Under the pieces are notes generated by a model, which was not told where the DNA came from, made no database searches, and saw nothing but the letters and a program-made list of their open reading frames with translations. The position numbers and the translations under genes were made by a program. Of a stretch of 27,691 bases of DNA, positions 8,301 through 15,585 are shown in pieces; position 1 is the stretch's first letter; every line of letters starts with the position of its first letter. Source of the DNA: Phycisphaerae bacterium (GTDB lineage: Bacteria; Planctomycetota; Phycisphaerae; Tepidisphaerales; Tepidisphaeraceae); contig JACMJD010000521.1 in the NCBI GenBank assembly GCA_014380825.1, positions 1 to 27,691 on the forward strand, given 5' to 3'.

Positions 8301-10333
8301 GTGCGTCGGCTCCGGTCTCCCTCACGCTCGCGGACTCTGCCGGCCTCGATACGTTCAACCTCAATGACCAAGACCTTACTAGCGCAAGCAATGCCACCTA
8401 TCAGTCCAACGCGTCGGGCATCACTCGCGTAGGCACGCAAGTTCCATATACCGGCATCGACATCGCTAACATTAACGGCGGCGCGGGCGCGGATATTCTA
8501 CAAGTACTCGCGCTGCCTGCGAGCGCGGGCGAGCTCCGCTTCTTCGGCGGTGCCGGCAATGATGCGCTCACCACGCCGACTTCATCCCTCAACAGTATCG
8601 CCAATCGCGTCAGATTTGACGGCCAATCCGGGACGAACACCGTCAACCTCAATGACAGCGCCGATACGTCGCCCAACACCGCGCACATCGACCAATTTTC
8701 CGTCGGTGCGTATCCCGGTGACAATCTCTTCGGCAGCGGCGGCACCTTTCACTTTACGAACGCCAGCGCGCTGACGCTCTCAATGGGCACCGGTGCGGAC
8801 ACGGTATATGCCCAGCCCAATTCTGCCGCGACAATCAGCATCGCTGCCAATGTTCCGTTTCTGCCCGGCGATGGGCTAAAACTAGCCTTGGCGTCCGCGG
8901 CGAACCATGTCGTCAACGGAACGCCATCCAACGGAAACGTCATGAGTTCAAATTTGAAGACGCTCAGCTACACAGGCTTTGAAGGCATTGCCATCGACGA
9001 CATCACTCCCGTCGTCGCGAACGTCGATTTCAACCTCGGTGGTAACGGGCGCGGCGGCACACCGGCGCAATCGATCACGGCCACTTTCAGCGAAGATGTC
9101 GGCGCGCTGCTGACCAGCGGGTTCCTTGGTCTCACCAACACGACCACCGGCGAAATTGTTCCCATCACCAACATTCATCTCGACTACGCAGCCGATACAC
9201 TTACGGCGACATTTAGTTTCCCGGGTTATGCCGGCGGCGTATTGCCGGATGGAGTGTACAAGGCGCAGATCTCGGCCGGCTACGCCGACTTGTTCGGGAA
9301 CGCGGGCGCGACCAGCGCGATGTACACGTTTGTCTGGAGCGCCGGCACGAGCGGGCCGGACGTCTTCCGCGTCGCGCTGAATCCGGTTGGTCAGATCTTC
9401 GAGATCTACCTGAACAACGCAGGCACTCCAGCGTTCATCGCCGGGCAAGGCACTAGCAAAATCGCGCTGGCCGGCGGGCTGGGTGACGACATCCTCACCG
9501 TCGACCTCTCCAGCGGAAATTCGGTCACGCCCGACGGCATCGTATTCGATGGCGGCGACGGTGCCGACACGTTGGGAGTGAAAGGCAGCACCAGCGCCAA
9601 CGTGACGATGCTGGATGCGACGAACGTAACGCTGAACAACGGCACTTCGCTCGTTCCGCATAGCAACGTCGAATCATTCGCGTACGACGGCAACGGCGGT
9701 TTGGATACGCTGCACCTGCTGGCAAAGAAGGTCGTGTTCAGTTCAACGCAGGTGTTCAATTCTTTGCAGATCGCGAACAACGCTGTGGCAGCGCTCACGC
9801 CCGGCGGGAACAAGGTCTTGGTTGCGCTCAACCTAGGAATCGCCGCCACCGGTTCGCTGGATCTAGCCAACAACGACCTGATCGTCGACTACACCGGGGC
9901 ATCGCAACTCGCATCGATCCAATCGTTGATCAACAGCGCCCGCGCCGGCGGCGGTTGGACCGGCCCCGGCATCACTTCCTCCGCCGCGAAGAACACAAAC
10001 CCGCGAAACACCACGCTCGGCGTGATGGAGGCCAGTGAGTTCAAGTCGATCTACGGCCCGAGCGCGTTGTTCGCCGGTGAGGCGATCGACTCGACGGCGG
10101 TGCTGGTGAAGTACACCTATTACGGCGATGTCGATTTCAACGGTGTCGTCGACTTCGACGACTACGCGCGAGTCGACGCCGGGTTCAACAACAATCGCAC
10201 GGGTTGGCTGAACGGCGACGTCGATGGCAACGGGATCGTCGACTTTGATGACTACTCATTGATCGATCAGGCGTTCAACACGCAGGGCTCCGCGCTACGG
10301 CCGGGCCTCAGGTTGATTGGTGGAAAGAGTTAG
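5354..10333 (+). CDS. Giant secreted surface protein: LEPR-XLL-like N-terminus, repeat body, dockerin-like end
   Basis: A 1,659-residue protein. The ATG at 5354 has GGAGA three bases upstream; a TTG at 5282 is less likely. The N-terminus is basic and contains MLESLETRRLM, matching the LEPR-XLL motif seen at the start of many large planctomycete surface proteins. Residues about 100-260 look like a metzincin-type protease domain, but the zinc motif reads LEASHLLG where HEXXHXXG is expected. The long body (about 370-1210) has Asp/Gly/Asn-rich segments such as GNGGNDTITLG and GGAGNDALT, resembling RTX or beta-helix repeats. Residues about 1218-1330 resemble an SbsA-type Ig-like domain (ITATFSEDVG, then LPDGVYKAQIS). 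The C-terminus has two EF-hand-like dockerin motifs, DVDFNGVVDFDDY and DVDGNGIVDFDDY, followed by AFNTQ. It probably acts as an adhesin or an envelope/matrix component. No PEP-CTERM tail is present. Confidence 0.85.
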   Translation: MKTRPNRNMVQRACRRGLASAAGSPAMLESLETRRLMCWLPFGQGGPEFIPDLHPPISGGQSMSGTPRGDGGESTSVSSGLNWTNRGSAGNDLDGLAAVFGTEAEKARNVVEAALATWTKVVPNLNNGINRIDVSFTMSGKGIGGQGGVTAVSDGRPTAGRIDLAGGDDSHGMGYWLDPTPYEHSEFSGAINNAFAGDATTGSPAFGKFDLFTLVLLEASHLLGTAKNSNLRIWTSGLMSNMNITIPTDREEGGTGAGQLPNKYWLFNGNSGKVLFNGSSETGVPSDRLNAVHTSSTTTPPIVYQGNTYYGFEDSNNAFGENGRRYLPSGPNSRFLEDAYGYTIVEPSTFGTFYDRLDGDGTLDIRTRPGNNNDSVELQVIGSNLLVEMSFGSPVPGIDPVSLNSTFPLNSISKIKIDTGTGSDAVTIHPLSSTIPIAVDTGGGGFDVLTVVGSAGYDSIAVDAPTITSTGINITSFAGLSRLDLQVGLGNADVRMPDAGSTPEANIIAQGGDETINLHSLSTNTPVTIFGNGGNDTITLGTSVSDANTINSEVVVLGGTGADQLNIGSGNSDAVASNVTFDGGTGGGNSIVYNDTTPAYVVRYDVFSNRVNRDGFNAPVDLFYSNVATITANGGAGSDTFTIRTGVTAVVHAFGNSGNDSFIIGGGNLNGFFPQDINGGPGTDTITYDDSANPANKTWEFNQISRPNEIIYAGLVSLFTTNFESVGILAGNGADQITFAGQFNQALNIDAGGGTDTFTLGYQSPVLFFNPVMLVGGSQSTTFNINDAQVYFFTTLSMNGATGFLNYLNVNVPNAANFTLGEGYFIPGGGSTAAFSYTNITTAVFNGNSLDNTYTIYSAGSQFGTFTVNGNLGNDSFVLKPQLGGYTFEHLTLDGNQGTDAFTYDASALSTNEIYTIGANSLQRFTGQFNVELITTASVNSLTMTCGSGADIIHVNGVNTARPATINGGGGGDIYNVFGSAFGASAPVSLTLADSAGLDTFNLNDQDLTSASNATYQSNASGITRVGTQVPYTGIDIANINGGAGADILQVLALPASAGELRFFGGAGNDALTTPTSSLNSIANRVRFDGQSGTNTVNLNDSADTSPNTAHIDQFSVGAYPGDNLFGSGGTFHFTNASALTLSMGTGADTVYAQPNSAATISIAANVPFLPGDGLKLALASAANHVVNGTPSNGNVMSSNLKTLSYTGFEGIAIDDITPVVANVDFNLGGNGRGGTPAQSITATFSEDVGALLTSGFLGLTNTTTGEIVPITNIHLDYAADTLTATFSFPGYAGGVLPDGVYKAQISAGYADLFGNAGATSAMYTFVWSAGTSGPDVFRVALNPVGQIFEIYLNNAGTPAFIAGQGTSKIALAGGLGDDILTVDLSSGNSVTPDGIVFDGGDGADTLGVKGSTSANVTMLDATNVTLNNGTSLVPHSNVESFAYDGNGGLDTLHLLAKKVVFSSTQVFNSLQIANNAVAALTPGGNKVLVALNLGIAATGSLDLANNDLIVDYTGASQLASIQSLINSARAGGGWTGPGITSSAAKNTNPRNTTLGVMEASEFKSIYGPSALFAGEAIDSTAVLVKYTYYGDVDFNGVVDFDDYARVDAGFNNNRTGWLNGDVDGNGIVDFDDYSLIDQAFNTQGSALRPGLRLIGGKS

Positions 10334-10514
10334 GCGCTCGGCGGTGCCTCACGCTGAATCGCGGTGCATCTACGCTGCGGCAGGAGGCATTGTTAAAGCA
10401 CGGTCGAAGCACGCCAGCCGGACGCTTCTGCGCGATGATCTTCACCGTCGGTCACCGCGGTCCCGCGCGATAGAAGTGGGGGCCGCGTACCGGCGCAGCG
10501 CGCCTCACCTGCCG

Positions 10515-10763
10515 TCATGCTCGCGATCGGTGCCGCAAAACGATTGTCATTCCCAGCACGGCGCCCAGTGTCATTAGCGCGTTGGTCGCGACGAAGACCC
10601 AGTTGTGCACGAGAAAGCTGTATATCGTGAAGCCGACGGACGCGACTAACTGGCCGATGAAAAGCCACATCGAGACACCTTCGCTAGATTCCTCCTGCCA
10701 TTGTTTATGGAGCTGTTTGCCGATCGTAATCAGCAACACGACCGATGATGTCCAGCCCAGCAT
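10515..10763 (-). CDS. SemiSWEET-like small sugar transporter (PQ-loop/MtN3 family)
   Basis: An 82-residue membrane protein with three predicted helices, the size of a bacterial SemiSWEET, which works as a dimer to carry sugars passively. Visible landmarks are LGWTSSVVLLITIGKQ (helix 1), SSEGVSMWLFIGQLVASVGF (helix 2) and WVFVATNALMTLGAVLGM (helix 3). The conserved Trp-Asn/Thr-Asn region of helix 3 is present. The ATG at 10763 begins right at helix 1. The frame continues upstream to a TTG at 10937, but the added 58 residues have no membrane-protein character, so the short form is chosen; no clear ribosome site is seen. It converges with the giant surface-protein gene. A functional link to the glucanase locus 13 kb away is not shown. 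Confidence 0.75.
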   Translation of the reverse strand: MLGWTSSVVLLITIGKQLHKQWQEESSEGVSMWLFIGQLVASVGFTIYSFLVHNWVFVATNALMTLGAVLGMTIVLRHRSRA

Positions 10764-11671
10764 TTGTGTCAGCAACGCGGTTCCTCGGTTGGATGCACAG
10801 ACGTAACTGCCTGCGTTTCGCTTGGCGTTCAGCAGCGCGTGAGCGCGTGCGGAGACGGCGTCGCTCGCAATGCACGCAACGTGCCGCGAAAACACCTCGG
10901 TGGTAGCCGTTATCCGATCGGAGAGTCCACCGCGCAATTCGTGCGCTCTCTGATTCGTTCAGAATCACTCGGTAAATCAAGGCGTTGGGAAAAAAGCGCT
11001 CTCTGGTTAACAGCTTTCAGAGTGCAGCAGATTCTCTGTTTCGACTTCGAACAGTGTTTTGTTCGGGTTGCATGACGCGGCCAGCTGAGAGGAACGGCAT
11101 CGAGTGGTTTGTCCGGGCGATTCTGACCAGCTCAATTCTCAGATAATCAGCGGTATAGGATCGCACTGTTGGCAATGTGGTCGCCGCTGCGCGGACCGAG
11201 TCGGCGATGATGACCGATCAGGCGTTTTACCGGTCGATGCGGAACCTGCGTCCATGAGGCTGAGCACGAACCACCTCCGCGTGAGAAAACGTTCGGTTCG
11301 GATCCGAGGGACCGAGTTCATAAACGCGGATTTACTGGCAATGTCTCCGTCCGTTCATCAGGTCGGACGAGCGTCGTGGCCGATGCGACTTCGCCGCGGC
11401 GAAGCGAATCATGCATCCGTGTGGATCGCCTATCAACAGGCGGCCACTAGCAGGGCAGCGCGGCGGCGATCGAGCCTCCGATTGGGCCGGAAGGTGGTGA
11501 TTCTTGAAAAATTCTTATTCATTCACTTTGACGAGGCGACAGTACCGCAAGGATTCTTGTCTTTTGCGAGGCTTGGCGAATTGACGCCAAAACGCATGTT
11601 CTGGCTGCCGATGGCCACACCATATTGACTCGCGCGAAGCCATAGTGCGAGCGACAGCACGTACACGTCAC
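10764..11671. other. Gene-poor stretch (908 bp) between the transporter and the SSB-tip protein gene
   Basis: No convincing gene is seen on either strand. The one long frame, 11104-11628 with a GTG start, lacks a ribosome site and any recognisable motif. A perfect 16-base palindrome lies at 11389-11404. Base composition looks less GC-rich than the flanking genes by eye. This stretch may contain the unrecognised left end of the integrative element. Confidence 0.5.
11389..11404. repeat. Perfect 16-bp palindrome
   Basis: CTTCGCCG is followed directly by its reverse complement CGGCGAAG. It sits in non-coding DNA of the presumed mobile region. It could be a protein-binding site; no function is known. 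Confidence 0.5.
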
Positions 11672-12634
11672 CTAAAAGGGTATGTCGCAATCGTCAGCTT
11701 CTGGCGCGCCCACGCCTTTCGCCTCTTCCGTCGGGCTCTCCGTGAGCCGCGACCGTTCCAAGCGAAAGTCCTGTGCCTTCTTTTCAGTGTAGCTGTAGTT
11801 TCCAACTGGCGATAAGTAGCCATCTTTCACCGCCGCTTGACGACACGTCATGATGCACGTAGTGGTGACTTGGAGCGCCGCGGACAAGCGTTTCAGAGGC
11901 AATTGAATAACTACCTCTTCCGGTTGCACGTCCTCGGCGATCTGGAAGTCATACAGATGCCCAGCGATTGCCAAGAGCGTGGGGTAAAGGCGCGGTCGTT
12001 CGGCAACCAACTTGGCATCAATTGGAAAGAAGTCGGTCTCCGCAAGTCGAATGGCCCGATCGAACGGGTCATCCCCAATGTCGTATCGCTGGTTCTGCAT
12101 GTTGCAGAACAATTCGCCCTCGAAATTATCGCGAGTGCAGTGAAAAATAGTTCGGAAGGGATCAGCATGCTTGGTACGTGCGCGCAGCAGTCCGCCAATC
12201 CACTCGACTATTGCCTGCAGGCCGGAAGCTTTGATTTGGGGATGCGCGCGCAGTTGTCTGAAGAAGCCCCATAGGTCCTTCCGGAGCTGCTGAGATTCAT
12301 CGCGATCAAAATCCTCGGTCATACGGTAGCCAAACTCTCCGGATTGGTACGCCTCCAACATTCGATAAAAGTAGTCACTGTGGCGCTCGTTGTTCCGCGG
12401 CATCAGCTTCAAAATCTCGTGTGTCCCGCCGCGACAGTCTCTTTGTCGTGGGTTTCCTGGTGTACCTGAATCTCCTGAAGATCTGTGTCTGTTGTGTCTC
12501 TGATACTCCGGCTCGCTGGTGCTCTGGTTAAACTGTTCGCCGCCGCGCGATTTGCGCCTCTTGCCGCTCTGTCGAGGCGGATCTTGAACCTTGTCCTCGT
12601 TAGATCGTGGCAATTCATTCGATGCTTGGTCCAT
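11672..12634 (-). CDS. Uncharacterised element protein with winged-helix-like domain and SSB-like C-terminal tip
   Basis: A 320-residue protein with no family I can name. Residues 1-75 are basic and low in complexity (Ser, Arg, Gly, Gln) and probably disordered. Residues 80-235 are a soluble, mostly helical domain. Residues about 241-292 look like a helix-turn-helix or winged helix: VVIQLPLKRLSAALQV, then RQAAVKDGYLSPVG, then KKAQDFRLE. This pattern recalls DNA-binding ends of primase or replication accessory proteins in planctomycete and verrucomicrobial mobile elements. The last residues are ADDCDIPF, close to the acidic DDDIPF tip by which bacterial SSB recruits replication and repair enzymes. 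The ATG at 12634 has GGGAG five bases upstream. It is divergent from the HTH/integrase genes. A replication or recombination role for the element is likely but unproven. Confidence 0.7.
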   Translation of the reverse strand: MDQASNELPRSNEDKVQDPPRQSGKRRKSRGGEQFNQSTSEPEYQRHNRHRSSGDSGTPGNPRQRDCRGGTHEILKLMPRNNERHSDYFYRMLEAYQSGEFGYRMTEDFDRDESQQLRKDLWGFFRQLRAHPQIKASGLQAIVEWIGGLLRARTKHADPFRTIFHCTRDNFEGELFCNMQNQRYDIGDDPFDRAIRLAETDFFPIDAKLVAERPRLYPTLLAIAGHLYDFQIAEDVQPEEVVIQLPLKRLSAALQVTTTCIMTCRQAAVKDGYLSPVGNYSYTEKKAQDFRLERSRLTESPTEEAKGVGAPEADDCDIPF

Positions 12635-13104
12635 TGTGCTCCCAGTGAAATTGGTCGCGGCCGCGGTCGCGAGTTCCGATTTTCAGTTTGGCACGACTGG
12701 CTCGCCACATCAGCGAGTACCTAGGAGCTTGTACAGGTTCGGATTTTGCGCCGTCAGGGTTGTGGATTCTTCGGCACAGTGCGAATCTGCCGGGGCAGGG
12801 CAGCGCCGGGACCAGGGTGTGCACAGCGCTCGTGCCGCGGCCGGGATGTTACCCACGGCATGACGACTTTTCGGCACAAGCCGCTGCCGATCAGCTGAAA
12901 TGGCTCAGCCGGAGCGCGTCGGGCGTCGGATTTGCCTTCCATTCCGCGGGGCCCGAGGCGCGTTTATACTGCTGAGGATTGCGGCGCAGTAGAATTAATC
13001 CGTGACCGGCATCAATTCTCGGATATTCCGCCGGCGCCAAGCAGATCTGGCTGTGCGTACAAGCTGCAATTGCAAACTCCTCTTTTCGCCGCTACGCGGC
13101 TTAA

Positions 13105-13140
13105 GAATTCCTGGGCGCGCCATTGCCAAGCTGTTTGAGC
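13105..13140 (+). repeat. Imperfect repeat, copy 1
   Basis: Core GCCATTGCCAAGCTGTTT (AIAKLF in one frame) matches copy 2 at 13 of the first 17 core bases. About 20 bases downstream, CGATCTCCTGACCGG is matched after copy 3 by AGATCGCCTGACCGG. Confidence 0.5.
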
Positions 13141-13278
13141 GAGTGTTCGCGGCGGCCCGATCTCCTGACCGGCGAGCGGAAGGCGCAGACGGCCTATCCA
13201 GATTTTGGTGGATTGCCATTCGGCACTAACCCTGTTGAGGGGACTTTCTTTACCTCCTACTGGGCGCTGCTGCGGTGT

Positions 13279-13312
13279 CGGATTTTCAGGCGCCGTCGCC
13301 AAGTTGCTCGGC
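13279..13312 (+). repeat. Imperfect repeat, copy 2
   Basis: 34 bases, 27 identical to copy 3 without gaps. One frame reads VGFSGAVAKLLGITPSVFAG and continues to GLPRAP, resembling a degenerate helix-turn-helix. Confidence 0.55.
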
Positions 13313-13459
13313 ATCACTCCCAGCGTATTCGCCGGCGCCAAGTGGTTCGGCCGTCGGGGCTTGCCTCGTGCCCCTGCGGGTGACAGGCGCCAATCCGCGC
13401 AAGCTCCGGTGAGTGAAAGACGTATTTTCGACCTCCTTCCCGCGGCGCTCGTCAACTTC

Positions 13460-13493
13460 CGGATTTCCGGGCGCCGTCGCTCGGTTTCTCGGG
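13460..13493 (+). repeat. Imperfect repeat, copy 3
   Basis: 34 bases, 27 identical to copy 2. The corresponding frame reads SGFPGAVARFLGG. It lies 181 bp after copy 2. Confidence 0.55.
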
Positions 13494-13675
13494 GGCAGAG
13501 ATTGCGATGGTCGGAGATCGCCTGACCGGGCCGACGATTGGCGTCGTGGGCCGACCTGACGGTTTTGGAGTACGCATCGCGCGCTTCTGTCAGAGACGAG
13601 CGTTTTTCCAGACCTCTCATCCAGTGATGAGTGGCGTTGGCGCAGATCATCGAGCACGCAGCGGTGTGCGGGATT

Positions 13676-13712
13676 AACCGTAAGCACGGTTCACGGTGTT
13701 GTGCCAACCGTG
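13676..13712. promoter_or_regulatory. Cluster of inverted ACGGTT/AACCGT half-sites
   Basis: AACCGT (13676-13681) pairs with ACGGTT (13686-13691), and CACGGTT (13685-13691) pairs with AACCGTG (13706-13712). A further perfect hairpin, CTCATC/GATGAG with a 4-base loop, lies at 13616-13631. These overlapping inverted repeats lie about 130-230 bp upstream of the HTH gene and could be its operator or an origin-like site. Confidence 0.4.
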
Positions 13713-13842
13713 ACGCCGATGGATTTGACACGGCAGAGTGAAACGCACGTGGGCACTGCACTTCGCAGCCGCACGTGTCTCGAAATTCAGACCAGCATCG
13801 TTGGAAGGAAAGAACGTGCACAAGAGCACTGGAAAGGTCCCA

Positions 13843-14349
13843 ATGAAGCAGGAGCAGCAGTCGGCGAGCAAGACATCACAAGACAATCGGGAGCGCGAGC
13901 TTCTCAGCTTGATGCTGAGGATTATCGACGACCACTTGGGCGCGCTGACCGAGATCGGCTTGAACGTGTATATGTGCTGCCTCCGCCACGCGAATGACGC
14001 GAACCTCGCGCAGTTGTCGCTGACGACGCTTGCCCGCTACACCGGCCTACGTACAAGAACGGTCCAGCGCAAACTAGAAATGCTCATTGAGCGTTCATTT
14101 CTCGAGTTGGAATGCGACGGTGGGCCTACCACCACGCGAACGTATCGGGTGCTGTCACTCCCGGCGGTGCAAAAGCCTGCAGGCCGCAGAAAGCGCGGAG
14201 GTGGGAAGTTGCGCGTGGTGAAATTCCGGTCGTGCGCATCCGCGCGCGGCTCTTACTCTCGCCGCCCGACCTGCAGTGCTGGATCGACCAGAACAAATCA
14301 GCGGCAAAATCAGCCGCGTAAAGGTGAACATGGCTTCAATCGCGAATGA
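13843..14349 (+). CDS. Helix-turn-helix DNA-binding protein of the element (HTH_36-like)
   Basis: 168 residues from the ATG at 13843, which has AAAGG upstream; an in-frame upstream start at 13738 is less likely. Residues about 15-90 form a winged-helix domain: LTEIGLNVYMCCLRHANDA (helix 1 region), LSLTTLARYTGLRTRTVQRK (HTH), LEMLIERSFLELE and a wing ending TYRVLSLP. This layout is common in replication initiators and regulators of plasmids and integrative elements (HTH_36 type). From about residue 110 the sequence becomes Arg/Ser-rich and unstructured, because the DNA there belongs to an excisionase remnant read in another frame. The natural C-terminus was therefore probably lost by a deletion. 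The end overlaps the integrase start by 20 bp. Confidence 0.65.
   Translation: MKQEQQSASKTSQDNRERELLSLMLRIIDDHLGALTEIGLNVYMCCLRHANDANLAQLSLTTLARYTGLRTRTVQRKLEMLIERSFLELECDGGPTTTRTYRVLSLPAVQKPAGRRKRGGGKLRVVKFRSCASARGSYSRRPTCSAGSTRTNQRQNQPRKGEHGFNRE
14193..14321 (+). pseudogene. Excisionase (AlpA/HTH_17-like) remnant, C-terminal part only
   Basis: In the frame ending at the TAA at 14319-14321 the DNA reads ARRWEVARGEIPVVRI, then RLLLSPPDLQCWIDQNK. This closely follows the second half of small HTH_17/AlpA-type excisionase proteins, whose usual pattern is W..aGeIPvvRiGrrllf-paDLdaWI. The first half with the recognition helix is missing, and no start or ribosome site fits. The same DNA is read in a different frame by the tail of the HTH protein gene. 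In planctomycete elements such a small HTH gene usually sits directly in front of the integrase, which is where this lies. Confidence 0.65.
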
Positions 14350-15585
14350 TCCGGGAGGCCGCAAGCGCGTGCTTGTGCTCTGCGCTGATGGCCAACGCCG
14401 ACCGATCCGGCTTGGTAAGTGCGATCGCCGTAGCGCCGAAACCGTTCGGATGTTCATCGAGAAGATCGCAGCCGCCAATGCAAATGGCAGTGCGTTCGAT
14501 GACGCTACTTCTGCTTGGATCACTTCCATCAGTGACCAACTGCATGCGAAGCTCTCGAAAGCGAACCTGGTCAAACCAAGAACAGCTGGGCGCGCCGTGC
14601 TTGGGGCATTTGTTGACGCCTACATCGCGGGCCGCTCGGACGTGAAAATTCGCACGCGCGTCAACCTGAAGCAAGTTCGGCGCTGGCTCGTCGACTGTTT
14701 CGGTGAAGCTAAAGATATGCGAGCGATCGCCCCCGGCGATGCCGAGGATTGGCGTCTCTTCATGATCGCCGAGGGGCTCGGCGAAAATACGATTCGGCGA
14801 CACGTCGGTCGAGCGCGCCAGCTTTGGAAAGCAGCGATTCGTCGTGGCCTCGTTCGTGGCACCAATCCATTCGAGGGCATGGCCGCCACGGTGCGCGCCG
14901 ACACGAGCCGGCAATTTTTTGTCCCGCGCAAGAGCATCGACACGATTGTTGACGCCTGCACCGATGTCGAATGGAAGCTGATCGTGATGCTGAGCCGTTA
15001 CGGTGTTTGCGCTGTCCCTCCGAAACCTTGTCGCTGAAGTGGTCGGACGTGAATTGGGGCCAATCAGTTGTACGCGTGCCTTCGCCAAAGACAGCGCACC
15101 ACGAAGGCGGGGATCATCGCTTCATCCCGTTGTTCCCCGAATTGCGCCCGCATCTGCTGGCAGCGTTTAAAGCCGCGGCCGATGGCAGCGAGTTCGTGAT
15201 CACGCGGTACAGGCAACAAAGTAGCAACCTGCGGACACAACTTGAGAGGATATGCGTTAAGGCTGGCGTGAAGACTTGGCCGAAACTATTTCACAATATG
15301 CGGTCGACTCGGCAGACCGAACTTTCGGAAATGTACCCCGAGCACGTCGTGTGTAGTTGGCTCGGCAACAGTTCACGTGTTGCACGAAAACATTACCTTC
15401 AGCTGACCGATGCTCACTTCGAAAAAGCGGCGCAAAATCCGGCGCAGCCAGCGCACGCCAAGCGCGGTCAGGCGCTGACACGTGAGCATCGAAATGATGA
15501 AAACTCACTGACGTGTCAGCCCGTGGCAGTCGGAGGCAACGGTGGTCAGGGTGATCACTACCCGCGACAGGATTCGAACCTGTGA
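14330..15585 (+). pseudogene. Tyrosine recombinase (phage-type integrase), interrupted by one frameshift
   Basis: The ATG at 14330 has AAGGTGA four bases upstream and starts MASIANDPGGRKRVLVL, the usual beginning of this integrase type. The core-binding domain lies at codons about 85-190. The first frame runs to a stop at 15037. The catalytic domain continues in the next frame, where LRCPSE carries the first catalytic Arg (15010-15012). HNMR at 15292-15303 carries His and the second Arg, the Trp of SWLGNS is at 15358-15360, and the nucleophile Tyr of KHYLQ is at 15394-15396. The break is at the YGGLRCPSE motif: GGTGTTTGCGC is read where GGTGGTTTGCGC would restore the frame, so one G is missing. 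All active-site residues survive, so the lesion is either recent or a sequencing error. The last codons lie inside the tRNA-Arg gene on the other strand. Confidence 0.85.

Larger units (their letters stand above)
12635..13842. other. Gene-poor stretch (1.2 kb) with imperfect repeats and hairpins
   Basis: This divergent intergenic region has no intact gene that I can support. It contains at least three diverged copies of one unit (near 13105, 13279 and 13460) spaced 175-180 bp, and a group of short inverted repeats at 13616-13712. In each copy one frame reads GAVAKLLG-like residues, and two copies also share an RSPDR-like segment. Differences fall mainly at third codon positions, so the copies may be remnants of a duplicated small gene rather than origin iterons. 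Confidence 0.5.

Noticed and set aside
11104..11628. 174-codon plus-strand frame with GTG start in the gene-poor stretch
   Set aside because: No ribosome site, no recognisable motif, mixed composition; it looks like chance in decayed DNA.
12733..12745. ACAGGTTCG similar to the tRNA-Arg T arm, a possible second attachment site
   Set aside because: Only 9 matching bases in a partly palindromic motif, and in the wrong orientation for a direct att repeat.
13012..13821. 269-codon minus-strand frame across the repeat region
   Set aside because: Arg/Pro/Ser-rich shadow without motif or start signal; the region's repeats make more sense read on the plus strand.
14990..15015. Programmed ribosomal frameshift in the integrase
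   Set aside because: No slippery heptamer or downstream structure is evident; one missing G in a conserved motif explains the break better.
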